From positions 26,453,635-26,517,634 of the forward strand of contig OX637405.1 of NCBI GenBank assembly GCA_951799425.1: a DNA stretch of 64,000 nt, in the 5' to 3' direction. This stretch comes from Ilex aquifolium (lineage: Eukaryota > Streptophyta > Magnoliopsida > Aquifoliales > Aquifoliaceae). Below are positions 30,426 through 42,494 of the stretch, one piece after another (position 1 is the first letter of the stretch; each line of letters starts with the position of its first letter). The position numbers and the translations under genes were made by a program. A model generated the notes under the pieces. That model saw only the letters and a program-made list of their open reading frames with translations, did no database searches and was not told the origin of the DNA.

Positions 30426-31940
30426 TGATTAACCCTAAATAATGCATAAACAAATTAGGTTTTAAAGTTAATTGTGTGCATAAATTAGGTTAAAATGATT
30501 AAGTTAAAAAGTATTAGGGTTAATGCACAAATTGGACATTTTGCAGGGTTTCAAGCGAAAATACAGAAATTCAAGAGGATTAAAGTGTGAAGGCTAAATG
30601 GAAAATGGGAGGCAAGTGCAATTACCAAAATAGCAAGTCAAGCATGAAGGCTGCCAAGGCTGCAAAATCCAGAGGAATGCTACAGTCCGAACAATGGTGG
30701 TGGTGTCTGGACGGTGCTTAAACCGCCTTAACCTCTTGTCTTCTCCTATTAGTCCAAATATGCAACAAAAGGGTGTGATTGGGTGATATGGGGGTCTGCC
30801 GACTTAAGGCCTCCTACCAGTGCCCATAAATAGCCCATCCCACCCTATTTTTCTGGGGAATCCAGGAGAGTTCAATCCAGGCAAGAGGGAAGGAAAAAGA
30901 GAAAGAAAGGAAGAACGAAGCCTTGCCAGAATCACTTCGCAGTCAGAATTTTCTCTACTTCTACATTTCTGTTTATCCTTTCTACTTGGAGGGTTAAACC
31001 TCTCCCATTTTTGTGCCCTAGCTGATAATAAGAGTGACAATGTTTTAGCTATTCCTCGGGAAAAGACGTGTTGTATTTTGTTTTCAATTGTATTAGGATT
31101 ATCTCACTCTTTTTGCTTGTCTATAGCAATGAGGTGTGAGTACTCTATTTATACTCTTTAGTGAAGGGTGAATGCATCTGTAATATTGTTTACGTTATGA
31201 AAATGATAATATTTCACTTATGCGTTAATGTTTATACCTCCCTTAATTGATGGATGGTTATATTTATAATATGCTCATGGTTATAAACACCGAGCAAAGC
31301 TTAATGCTATATACCATACTATCTATAATTAGTACGCACTTCATGCATGATACAGTGATGTACGTAGTTGAACTTTATGTAATAGTTGAGAGATTGGTTA
31401 TAGACGGGTTAAATCTTGCCATAACCAATGCTTTTGATTCAATCCATAATCCGGAACTCTGTCATCATTGAATCATCAACCTGCCGATTAAATAACTAGA
31501 GTAAACCTTTTCAATGGTTCACCTTCAAGTTTACTAGGGTTATTTAATTGATGTATGGTACATATACCTTCCGGCCAACCTAATCAGTTGTTGTGTTATG
31601 GTTCAATATACATCAAACCTACCAGTTAACTTTCTAATAAAATGAGAGTTAATTATTGTGAGGTGACATTTTCATAAACAAAAAATATAATGCATGTTGG
31701 ATCCCCGAACTGAAGAGTTCCTTTTATCATTGTCTTTCAAAGTTTAGTTAAATATTTATTTGATAGTTCTAAGTTTACACCACAAGCGATTCCATTGCAC
31801 ATTACATCCACGATAATTTTACCATTTCTATTTTGAATCCTGACAATTAGCTCCCTGTGGGTTCGACCTCGGACTTAACCGAGAAATATTGCAATTTGAC
31901 CACTTATACTTGGGTGTATGACATGAATCTGGTCAGATCA
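30426..31940 (+). repeat. Athila 5' LTR, 1515 bp
   Basis: Starts TGATTAACCCTAA and ends GGTCAGATCA. A TATA-like CCATAAATAGCC near 30825 marks the U3/R region. A degenerate form of the ACCGTCCGGACGGT palindrome lies at about 30684-30716. A 113-codon ORF inside is also seen in the other LTR but spans R/U5 and is unlikely to be a gene. Confidence 0.9.
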
Positions 31941-31947
31941 AGCTTTT

Positions 31948-31965
31948 TGGCGCCGTTGCCGGGGA
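31948..31965 (+). promoter_or_regulatory. Athila primer binding site (tRNA-Asp)
   Basis: TGGCGCCGTTGCCGGGGA starts 8 bp after the LTR end and matches the family's known tRNA-Asp primer site. Confidence 0.9.
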
Positions 31966-32140
31966 GTTACAGTGATTTCAAAACAAAAAAGGAAGTTGTC
32001 TAGTTTGTATTATATGTATATGCACTGTTTGTTGTATTTTCATTGTTTATGTCTGTTAAGTCATCATAGGATCTATAAACCAGTCTAGTCCTTCATCTTC
32101 GTCATCGTCACAAGCATCATCAGACTCTTTCGAGTTAAGC

Positions 32141-33730
32141 ATGACTAATAATAATCAAAGGGAATACGAGGTAGTTCAGAATGTCCGACCTTTAAGAGAA
32201 TACTTGCACCCCACACGCACTAGTGTCCCGTCATATTTTGCTTTTCCCACTAATGCTCCAAATTTTAACATTAAGGCAAGGACAATACAACTTTTACCAC
32301 AGTTTCATGGTCTAGAGTTTGAAAACCCGTATTTGCATATGAAAGAATTTGAGGAAGTATGTAGTGCTTTGCAAGATAATTTTGAGATGACCCGGTTGAA
32401 ACTTTTTCCTTTCTCTTTGAAAGATAAGATTCAATAGTGGCTAAATTCTTTAAAAGCCCAATATATTACAAGTTGGCAAGTTTTACAAACTGAATTTTTT
32501 AAAAAAAAATTTCTTGTGCACCGCACTAATGCATTGAGACATTAAATCATGAATTTTTCTGTAAAAGAAGGAGAAAATTTTTATCAATGTTGGGAGAGAT
32601 TTAAGGATCTTCTCCAAGCTTACTCACATTATGCATTTGAAAGTTGAACGTTAGTTGGTTTTGTCTATGATGCCCTCCCATCCACACTGCGTCAATTTGT
32701 TGAAATGATAGCCTAGGGAAAATTCATGGGTAAAAGCCCCGACGAGGCATTTGAGTTTTTTGACACCATTTCTAAGAGTTCCCAAATGTGAGACTTGGCC
32801 TCACCAAATATTGTTGAAACCAAGCCATCTTCATCCCAAGGAGGGAAATATGTGTTAAAAGAAGATGATGACCTAAGGGCCAGAATGACTACCTTGTCCC
32901 GAAAGCTTGAAGTCCTAGAAATGAAAAAAACCAAGGAAGTTTTTGTTGTGTCTTCCACTGAGCAGTCATGTGGAATCTGTGCATTGTCAGGACATCCCAC
33001 GGGGGAATGTCCCACCATTCCAGCATTCAAAGAGGTCTTGATGGAACAAACCAATGCCATTTCAAATTTTAACAAGCCTTACTCTAACCCCTATTCTGAT
33101 ACCTATAACCCAGGGTGGCGAAATCACCCGAATTTTAGTTGAAAAAACACACAACCCTGAGTCTGCCACCAGGTCCACCTTCACCACAACCACAGACTCA
33201 GCAGCCTTATCAGCCTTATCAACCCCCACATAACAGGAGTTTAGAGGACATCGTGAACCAGTTCATTCAGAGTCAAATGAGTTTTAATACTCAGACCACT
33301 CATGCATTTAATGATTTCAACGTTCAAACTTCACAGAATATTTAGGATATTAAGGGTCATTTAGTCAAATTGACCTAGTCTTTGAGCACAACAGAAAATG
33401 AGAAATTTTCATCTCAACCTAAACCTCTACAGGGTAAAAACTATGCTAATGTTGTGTCTTCCGAACCTTCTCCGAGTCAAGTGCAAGTAATTACCACACT
33501 GAGAAATGGTAAGGTGATTGACAAGACCATTAAAGCTAAAAATCTTGAATCAATAGCTGAGTTGATCCCTGTAAATGAACCAATTGAGCCTGAACCTGAG
33601 ATTGAAAAGGAACCAGAATTGCCAAATGAAAAAGAACATTCAAGTCTTGTTTCGTTACCTTTTTCTCAAAGATTCAAGAAGCCTCAATCATTGAATAATC
33701 ATGTTGAAATCTTTGAGTTGTTTAAGTAAG
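32141..33730 (+). pseudogene. Athila gag, inactivated
   Basis: The capsid-like part starts MTNNNQREYEVVQNVRPLRE and includes ARTIQLLPQFHGLEFENPYL and the LFPFSLKDKIQ motif. A CCHC knuckle C-x2-C-x4-H-x4-C reads CGICALSGHPTGEC near 32970-33012. The reading frame shifts once near 33140. In-frame stops include TAG 32435-32437 and TAG 33343-33345, several of which sit where CAG (Gln) is likely. A C-terminal Pro/Gln-rich segment and an acidic EPEPEIEKEPE stretch lead into protease. Confidence 0.85.
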
Positions 33731-36700
33731 TAAAGAACAACATCCCCCTGTTGGATGCAATCAAACAAGTCCCATCCTATGTCAAGTTTCTAAAAGACCT
33801 TTGCACAGTGAAAAGAATGATCAATGCACAAAAAAGAGAATTTTTGACTGAATAGGCTAGTGCTATTATTCAGCACAAAGCCCCTCTCAAGTACAAAGAT
33901 CCTGGGAGTCCTACAATTTCATGCATAATCAGAAATTTCTGGATTGAGCAAGCCTTGCTTGATCTTGGAGCTAGTGTTAATTTGCTTCCATCTTTTTTCT
34001 ATGAGCAATTAGGATTGGGTGAATTAAAACCCACCAATGTTCCATTGCAATTGGCAGACCATTCTGTAAAAATTTCACATGGAGTTGTGGAGGATGTACT
34101 TGTTCAAGTTGATAAGTTCTATTTCCCAGTGGATTTCATTGTTTTAGATACACAACCAGTTCTACATGTCTCTACACAAATCCCTGTCATTTTAGGTCGA
34201 CCATTCCTTGCTACATCAAATGCATTGATTAATTGTAGGAATGAAATCATGAAACTTTCATTTGGGAACATGACTTTGGAATTGAATATGGTTGACATTG
34301 CAAAACAGCCCAGAGAGGATGAAGAATTGAATGAAGTAAATTGTGTTGAGTTGTTAACTCAAAACCTGTTTGAAAATGTTTGTACAAAGAAAGAGTCACA
34401 TGCATTAGAGTCTGTACAAAATGATGAGTCTGTAGATATGTGAATCATTGAAACATGGAGTCCTAGATTTGAAGAATTATTGGCCTCGAAACCTAAGTTT
34501 GTAGAGCCCAATGTTGAGATTATTAAACCATAGTTGAAACCTCTCCCGACTGACTTGAAATATGTCTTCTTGGGGGAGGATGAAACTCATCTAGTGATAA
34601 TATCTTCAAAGTTGTCAGAAGTCCAAGAAAAGAAATTGATAGAGGTCATAAAAAATCATCGAAGTACTATCGATTGGACGATAGCAGTTATAAAGGGTAT
34701 AAATCATCTTCTTTGTACTCATTGTATATACTTAGAAGAAGATTTTAAACCATCCCGACAGCCGCAAAGAAGGTTGAATCCACATTTGAAAGAAATAGTC
34801 CGGGCTGAAGTACTTAAACTATTAGATGCTGATATCATATATCTTATATCTGATAGTAAATAGGTCAGTCCAACACAGGTAGTGCCTAAAAATTCTGATA
34901 TCATGGTCATGAAAAACCAAGAAAATGAATTAGTCCCTATGCGTACAGTCACTAGTTGGTGTATGTGCATTGACTATCGAAAGTTGAATTCCCTCACCAG
35001 AAAATATCATTTTTCCCTACCTTTTCTAGATCAAGTCTTAGAAAGAATAGCCGGTCATGCATATTATTGTTTCTTGGATGGATATTCCGGCTATAACCAG
35101 ATTGAAATAATAATTGATGATCAAGAGAAAACCACTTTTACATGCCCATTTGACACTTTTGCTTATAAAAAAATGCATTTTAGATTGTGTAATGCACCAG
35201 CCACTTTTCAGCGTTGTATGTTAAGCATTTTCAGTGATATGGTGGAGCGGTTTTTAGAAGTCATTATGCATGATTTTTCGGTATATGGTGATTCATTTGA
35301 ATTATGTTTAGAGAATCTTGACAAAGTCCTTACTCGATGTGAGGAGACAAATCTTATTTTGAATTGGGAAAAGTGTCATTTCATGGTCACACAAGGTATT
35401 GTTTTAGGACATGTAGTTTCTGTAGAGGGAATTGAAGTTGATAAGTCCAAAATTGATTTCATAGCCAATCTCCCTCCATCTAAGACTGTAAAAGATGTTC
35501 GATCCTTTCTAGGTCATGCAAGATTCTATAGAAGATTCATTAAAGATTTCAGTTTGATATCCAGACCTATGTGTAATCTTCTACATCAGGGTGTACCATT
35601 TGATTGGAATGATGCATGTCAATTAGCTTTTGATAAACTAAAAAATATGCTTATTTCTGCACCGATTATGCAACCACCTGACTGGTCTTTACCTTTTGAA
35701 TTAATGTGTGATACTAGTGATTATGCAGTAGGAGCTGTTTTTGGTCAAAGAAAAGATAAAAAAAACCCTATGTGATTTATTAAGCAAGCAAAACTTGAAA
35801 TGATGCACACATAAATTACTCTAATATAGAAAAAGAATTGCTTGTTGTTGTATTTGCTTTAGATAAATTTTGCTCATATTTGGTTGAATCCTCAATTGTT
35901 GTATTTACTGATCATGCAGCCTTGAAATACTTGTTCACTAAGAAGGATGCTAAGCCACGCCTCCTACGTTGGATACTATTGCTTCAAGAATTCGATCTTA
36001 TCATCAAAGACAAGAAAGGAGTTGAAAATATAGTTGTTGATCATTTATCAAGGCTGAATTATGATATAAAAGAAGAATCAATACCAATCAAAAAAATCTT
36101 TCCAGATGAGCAACTATTTGCAGTGACAGAAGTACTATGATATGCAGATATAGCCAATTATTTAGCCACATGTACTATTCCTTTTTATTATACTTGGACT
36201 GACAAAAAGAAATTTTTGAAAGAGGTACGCAATTTCTTTTGGAAAGATCCCTATGTGTTTAAGTATTGTAAAGATCAAATAACAAGGAGTTGTGTACCCA
36301 ATCATGAAATTGGTCAGGTCATCTCATTTTGTCATTCTGAAGCTTGTGGAGGGCATATTTTTTCAAGGAAAATCGCTGCTAAATTTTTTTAGTGTAGATT
36401 TTATTGGCCCACCATTTTTAAAGATGTACATGTCTTTTGTGTAAATTGTGACATATGTCAAATAATGGAGAATATTTCAAAAATAAACATGATCCATTTG
36501 AATCCTATTTTAATCATTAAAATTTTCGATTGTTGGGGCATTGACTTTATGGAACCATTTCCCCCATCCTTTGGACATATGTACATTTTGATTGCCATTG
36601 ATTATGTTTTCAAATGTGTAGAAACAATTCCTTGTTGAAATAATGATCACCGTACGGTGATCAAATTTTTTTAAAAAAATATTTTGTCCAGATTTGAAAT

Positions 36701-37390
36701 TACTTGAGCCATTATCAGTGATGGGGGAACACATTTTTGTAATAAAGTCTTTGAAAACCTAATGCAAAAATATTTGATTTCTCACAAGATATTTGCCCCT
36801 TATCATCCCCAGACAAGTGGACAAGCTAAATTGGTTAATAGGGAGATAAAAAAAAAAGTAAATCCAGACCGCAAGGATTGGTCCTTGAGACTAACTGATG
36901 CGCTTTGGGATTACCGAACTGCATACAAAACTATTTTGGGAATGTCTCCTTATCAGTTAGTTTACGGTAAACTATGTCACTTGCCTGTGGAATTGAAAAA
37001 TCGAGCATACTGGACAATCAAAATGATGAACTTTGATATCGACAAAGCAAATGCATCCCGCAAACTTCAGATTAATGAATTGGAAGAACTGAGAAATGAA
37101 GCATATGAAAATGCAAATATTGCCAAGTCAAGAATGAAAATTTTTCATGATAAGAATATGGTGCGAAGTCTTTTGAACCCTCTCAAAAAATCCTGTTATA
37201 TAATTCAAGGCTCCGTTTATTTCCAGAAAAGTTAAGATCAAGATGAACAGGCCCCTACATTGTTAAACAAGTTTTTTAACATGGGGCAATTGAAATTGAG
37301 AACCGATTAACTGGAAATGTTTTCAAATTGAATGGTCAAAGACTTAAGCCATATCATGATGTATTTGTTCAAAATGTGAATTCCATTTAG
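33731..37390 (+). pseudogene. Athila pol (PR-RT-RNase H-INT), inactivated
   Basis: Protease keeps its DLGASVNLLPS site and the VILGRPFLAT motif (33955-34220). RT has FLDGYSGYNQIE, but its YxDD-equivalent reads MHDFSVYG, with CAT at 35269-35271 in place of the first Asp. RNase H has [10 protein letters not shown]. Integrase has [26 protein letters not shown] and HPQTSGQ, but the catalytic Glu is Lys (AAA 36828-36830). The C-terminal end reads TGPYIVKQVF and GNVFKLNGQRLKPY and stops at 37388-37390. There is one frame change between 35775 and 35838. Most other breaks are TAG or TGA at positions expected to be CAG or TGG (34531, 34861, 36138, 36391). Confidence 0.9.
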
Positions 37391-38547
37391 TTAATGGAAT
37401 CTTTATAAGTATTGTAAATAGTAGTACTAACTGTTTGTTGTTTATTTACAGGTTAGGGTTTGACACTATGGATTTGTCTCGCCTCCAGATCTTATTAACA
37501 ATTGTCTATAATTTTACTTCATAATGTTATACATTGGGGACAATGTTAAATTTAGGTTGGGGGAGGGAACAATCCATATTCGTCTTTGTGACTGACAGAC
37601 GTTAAAGAGTCGGATAGCGAATCTTTTTCAAACCGGATAGCGAGTCTTTTCAAAAACTTTCAAAATTTTTCAAAAATGGATGAGCAACTTTTTTGGTTTA
37701 GTTTGGGTATGCTACATACTTTTCCAAAAGATATACATTCTTTGATCATAGCAAAAGCAAAGGTTGTTAGAAAATTAAAAAATTTTGACAGTCAAGCAAA
37801 ACCTTTGTGCGGAAAAAATTCATTTGTCAAATGCCGACGAGCAAATCGAATCAATGGTTGTGTAAAGTGCGATCATTTAATACATATGAGAGAATATAAT
37901 CAGTGTGTTGAATCAATTTCAGGTCGAGCGTTAGATCGTCTTGACTGGATTAAGTATGGGTAAAGTAAGGATTATCCTGAGACGCCATCTTATTCCAGTC
38001 CCATGCTTGCAAGATATGTGCGACAGGAGATTAATCGGTTCACTGATGTCCTTGATTTAGAAGATTCTGATTAAAACTAATAATGATCAAAGATGTATAA
38101 ATGTAAATAGCTTTAGGATGAATTTGTCTAATAAGTTAGGATTCAAGTTATTAAATAGTTAAAAGTGTAAATATTTGAATTTAAACTGATTTTCTGTAAC
38201 TGTAGGATGAAAAACTGAAGCTGGAAACCAGGAGAATATCAAGGGATAGCAGCCTGTAAAGCCAAAGGAATTCCAGAGGATCAACACCGTCCGGACGGTG
38301 CTGATAGCGTCCGGATGGTACTGCCCAGTATTAATGCCCATAGACGTGAAACTGAACAGTCCAACATCTCCCTCACAACAGAAATTCAAAAAATCAGCAG
38401 ATTCTTCACCTTCTCTCCTCAGATTTGCTTCACCCATCAACTTTTCTTAAATTCTACTCCGATTAAACACTTACCCATAACCTTTTATAGGTTTCTACTG
38501 ATCGAAAATCCTTGAAATAGTTTATTCATCAAGAAACTCAAGAATCC
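37391..38547 (+). other. Athila post-pol region with an unassigned Cys-containing ORF
   Basis: The stretch begins with a G-rich AGGTTGGGGGAGGG tract typical of Athila after pol, then two copies of CGGATAGCGA. An ORF at 37676-37963 (95 aa) has Cys residues spaced CVKC and CRR but matches no family I know. Near 38285-38320 two forms of the CGTCCGGA palindrome recur, and the surrounding sequence resembles the LTR U3, so part of this region may derive from LTR sequence. Confidence 0.4.
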
Positions 38548-39654
38548 ATGGATCCAAGAGCAAGAACAAGAGCTTCGTCAAGCCGAGCAAGGTGAGAAGC
38601 CTCTTCACCGACTGAAGCAGCAAGAACAACCCCAGGGACAGAATGTATTCGATGCTGCGATGTTTGAAAATATTGATCACCAAGTTTGGTATGACAGTTA
38701 TTTTTATTCCAAGACTATTATAGTATTATTGCTGAGAGACCTATTATATATGAAGATTTTGAACAAATAGGGGCGATGCAAAATTTGGCCTCACGAGGTT
38801 GGCTTAACTATGTGAAATTGGTAGGTCCTGCATATGAATGCTTGGTCCGAGAATTTTATAGTAATGCAAAAGAAACCGGGCTAATATAGTTTCGTGTCTA
38901 TGTCAGGGAAGTTATGTTTCAAGTTATATCTGCTAATTTTCTGAATCTGATCCCAAGATATCAGCTCCCACAGTATCCCTATACCGCATTCCCTAATATG
39001 ACTGTCATTGGGATTGAGTTGACTGGGAACCTGGAGTATGTTTGGGGTAGGCCGAATAAGTACATAAAGCAAGATAACTTAACCGATAAATACAGAATCT
39101 TGAATTTGATAATTGTAAACAATATGTTGCCTCAGTCCCAGAAAAACCAAATTTACACTGAGAGAGCCTATTTTTTGTATGTCTTCGGAATGGGACACAC
39201 CATTTATTTGCCAACATTGATATTGGACCAAATGATAATGATTGTTAAGGTTAAGAAGCCCTCACTTCCATTTGCTGTGTTAGTATCTGAGTTATGCAGG
39301 GAGAAATGACTCATTGCAGATCTCACATGGCCAACGGTGGAGCATTTGGCACCATTGGACAAAACCTCGTTGAGAAAGAGCCAAGGAGGGAAGCCAGAGG
39401 AGCAGTAGGAAACACCACCAACACTACAAGCAGATCCATTCCTGGGAGGTGCAAACTTTCAGCCACCAGAGGAGCCTCAGCAACAAGAAGAACAACCTTA
39501 TATTCCTGTTGATGACAGGACTGACCGCCAGATTCTGTTGGGGTTGGAGACTAGCATCATCTAGTTAGATCAAAGGATGACTAGCTATGAGGAGAATCAG
39601 AGTGAGATCATGAGGGTACTTTGAGGACAGCATGGTGGAGGCCCATCAGCTTAA
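38548..39654 (+). pseudogene. Athila 3' ORF, 'putative plant transposon protein' domain
   Basis: The start MDPRARTRASSSRAR resembles the usual N-terminus of the Athila second ORF, but it meets TGA after 15 codons. The domain core is open at 38914-39309, with TDKYRILNLIIVNNMLPQS and YFLYVFGMGHTIYLPTLIL, matching the plant transposon-protein family I know as PF20167. Just upstream, LVREFYSNAKETG runs into a TAG where CAG is likely. The C-terminal tail (GGANFQPPEEPQQQEEQPYI) ends at TAA 39652-39654, in the same frame as the start. It occupies the env-like slot of Athila; no membrane segment is seen. Function unknown. Confidence 0.7.
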
Positions 39655-41398
39655 GTGACTGGAATTTCTATTCTTTTACTATTTTTACCGAACTTTTTAC
39701 TTGTGCACTTTATTTCAATTTTTATGTTTTGAATGATGGTTTTAAGTTTTTTTTGATTAATATGGTTGGTTTATCATTTTGTTGAATTTTTCCGTGCTAG
39801 GATACCTAATTCATGTGATTCACGATGAAAACTATGTTATCATTCTTATGCTTTACAGGTATAACCCTAACCAGATGACGCGGGATTTTCATACATTGAT
39901 TGTGCACTATCTTTATATTTTCATAGAAACTCATTCTTTTGAGCACGTAAAAATTTCTTATTTTGAAAACCTTCTGAAATACTACAATCCTTTATTAAGC
40001 TTACATATATAGTGGAGATGTAAACTTTATGCAGATTTTGAGCCAATCCTCCTTGGAGAGATATTTCACATTTACTCAAGTAAAAATTTTCGGTTCAGCG
40101 ATAAAGTTTCTTTGAATAATCTCATTATCTTTCCTTTGGTTGGCACTCATTGAATAACATGGTTAACATTTTCCTTAAATTCTTAATTAGAAATTATGCA
40201 GGTGTATGATTTCTGGAAAATGATCTTAGCCCATTTGTGATTTAATTTTAAGCCTTAGCCATTTCTTTTGCAAAACTATATCCTTAGTAAGCCGTGATTG
40301 AGCCTAAAAGCATAATTTTTGTTCTTAAACCCATCAGTTAACCAAACCACATAAAAACATATTTAACCAACCTTTGCTATCTAATTTTCTTGCACCCTCT
40401 CCTAAAGAAAGCATTATACCAAAAAAAAAAAAAAGGGAGAAAAGAAAAAAATAATGGTGACTATAGTTCAAGGAAGAAAAGAATCTGTGAAAGAAAGCTA
40501 AAAGAAGAAGCAAAGAAGCAAAGAAAGAAATTAGTCAAGAAAGTGTAAAAATGGAATTGAAAATAGAGAAATGGGGAATACCATGTGTAAAAATTTTGTA
40601 AAAAAATGGGAGAGATGTGTGCTACAATTCTCGGAAAGGATAGCTTTTTGAATACCCTTGTCGTCGTTTTTTAAACCCAATACCCTTGGCCACGATATAA
40701 CCCTGATAAAGTTGTTTTTTATTCCAGAAGTCATGCATATATATTATTTCCGCCTATTCATCAAAATAAGGAGAGTGTCGACAATGTTGTTTCATGCAGT
40801 GTTAATATTCTTTCATGAGATTATGCCAAACTCCTGTTTTGTTCAAATAACCTTTCTTTTGATATAAAACTTGTGCTATTACTTTGCTTTGATAATAATA
40901 TTCTCCTCACATGTAATATTTAAGTGATAGTCACTAAAAATTGAGTGTGTTCTTTGCTGAGTGATTTTCAGGAAAGGATTGACATCGAGGCTAATTCTTG
41001 TGCAACAAAGTGAAGGGTGGTGATATTTCTTAAGTGATTTTTGAAATAAAGGAATCCTTGCACACACACAAGTTTTTCTAAAAATATATGGAGTAGTGAT
41101 ACAACTAAGGTGTGTTACTTTTACAGTGATCGGGGAAGGGAAGTGTCTTGGCAATAAAGAGGAATGGTAATTTAATTTTATCTGTGAAAAATATGAATTA
41201 TGGAACCCTAACCTTTGAAGTTTGAAGGTATCTTCACTGGAAACTTTCACGAGACAAAACTCGTCCACTAGGGATCACCTAGGGGTTTAACGGCTTGTTG
41301 CATATGCTAAATGCAATCGTGGAATCTACGAAAGTGATTTTGTTATGTTTATTTATTTTTATTACTAGGGACTAGTAATTTTTAGTTGGGGGGGGGTG
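39655..41398 (+). other. Athila 3' non-coding region and polypurine tract
   Basis: No ORF of substance. A purine-rich block lies at 40418-40540 and a G9 run (41388-41396) directly before the 3' LTR forms the polypurine tract. Such a long 3' non-coding stretch is usual in Athila. Confidence 0.6.
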
Positions 41399-42494
41399 TG
41401 ATTAACCCTAAATAATGCATAAACGAATTAGATTTTAAAGTTAATTGTGTGCGTAAATTAGGTTAAAATGATTAAGTTAAAAAGTATTAGGGTTAATGCG
41501 TAAATTGGACATTTTGTAGGGTTTCGAGCGGAAATACAGAAATTCAGGAGAATTAAAGTGAAAGGCTAAATGCAAAAGGGGAGGCAAGTGCAATTACCAA
41601 AATAGCAAGTCAAGTAAGGAGGCTGCAAAATCTAGAGGAATGCTACCGTCCGGACGGTGGTGGTGGCGTCCGGACAGTGCTTAAACCGCCTTAACCTCTT
41701 CTCTTCTCCTATTGGTCCAAATATGCAACAAAAGGGTGTGATTAGGTGATATGGGGGTCTGCCGCCTTAAGGCCTCCTACAGGTGCCTATAAATAACCTT
41801 CTCAACTTATTTTTCAGGGGAATCCAGGAGAGTTCAGTCCAAGTAAAAGGGAAGGAAAGAGAGAAAGAAAGGAAGAGCCAAGCCCTGCCAGAATGACTTC
41901 CCAGCCAGAATTTCCTTTACTTCTAAATTTATGTTTATCCTTTCTACTTGGAGGGTTGAACCTCTCCCACTTTTGTGCCCTAGCTGGTAAAAAGAGTGAC
42001 AGTGTTTCAGCTATTCCTCGGGAAAGGACGTGTTGTATTTTGTTTTCAATTGTACTGGGATTATCTCACTCCTTTGCTCGTCTATAGCAATGAGGCGTGA
42101 ATAGTCTGTTTATACTCTTTAGTGAAGGGTGAATGCGTGTGTAATATTATTTACGTTATGGAAATGCCAATGTTTTTACTTATACGTTAATGTTTATACC
42201 TCCCTTAATTGATGGATGGTTATATTTATAATATGTTCATGGTTATGAACACCGAGCAAAACTTAATTCTATATATCATACTATCTATAATTAGTACGCA
42301 CTTCATGCATGATACAGTGATGCACGTAGTTGAACTTTATGTAATAGTCGGGAGATTGGTTATAGACACGTTAAATCTTGTCATAGCCAATACTTTTGAT
42401 TCAATACATAATCCGGAACTCCGTCATCATTGAATCATCAACCTACCGATTAAATAACTAGAGCAAACCTTTTGAATGGTTCACCTTTGGGTTT

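Noticed and set aside
37440-37700. CRISPR-like or structured repeat from the doubled CGGATAGCGA words
   Set aside because: Only two copies about 25 bp apart in a retrotransposon; nothing array-like.
30820-42087. Similar ORFs in both Athila LTRs (30820-31161 and 41893-42087)
   Set aside because: They are the same LTR segment across R/U5; conservation reflects LTR identity, not a gene.
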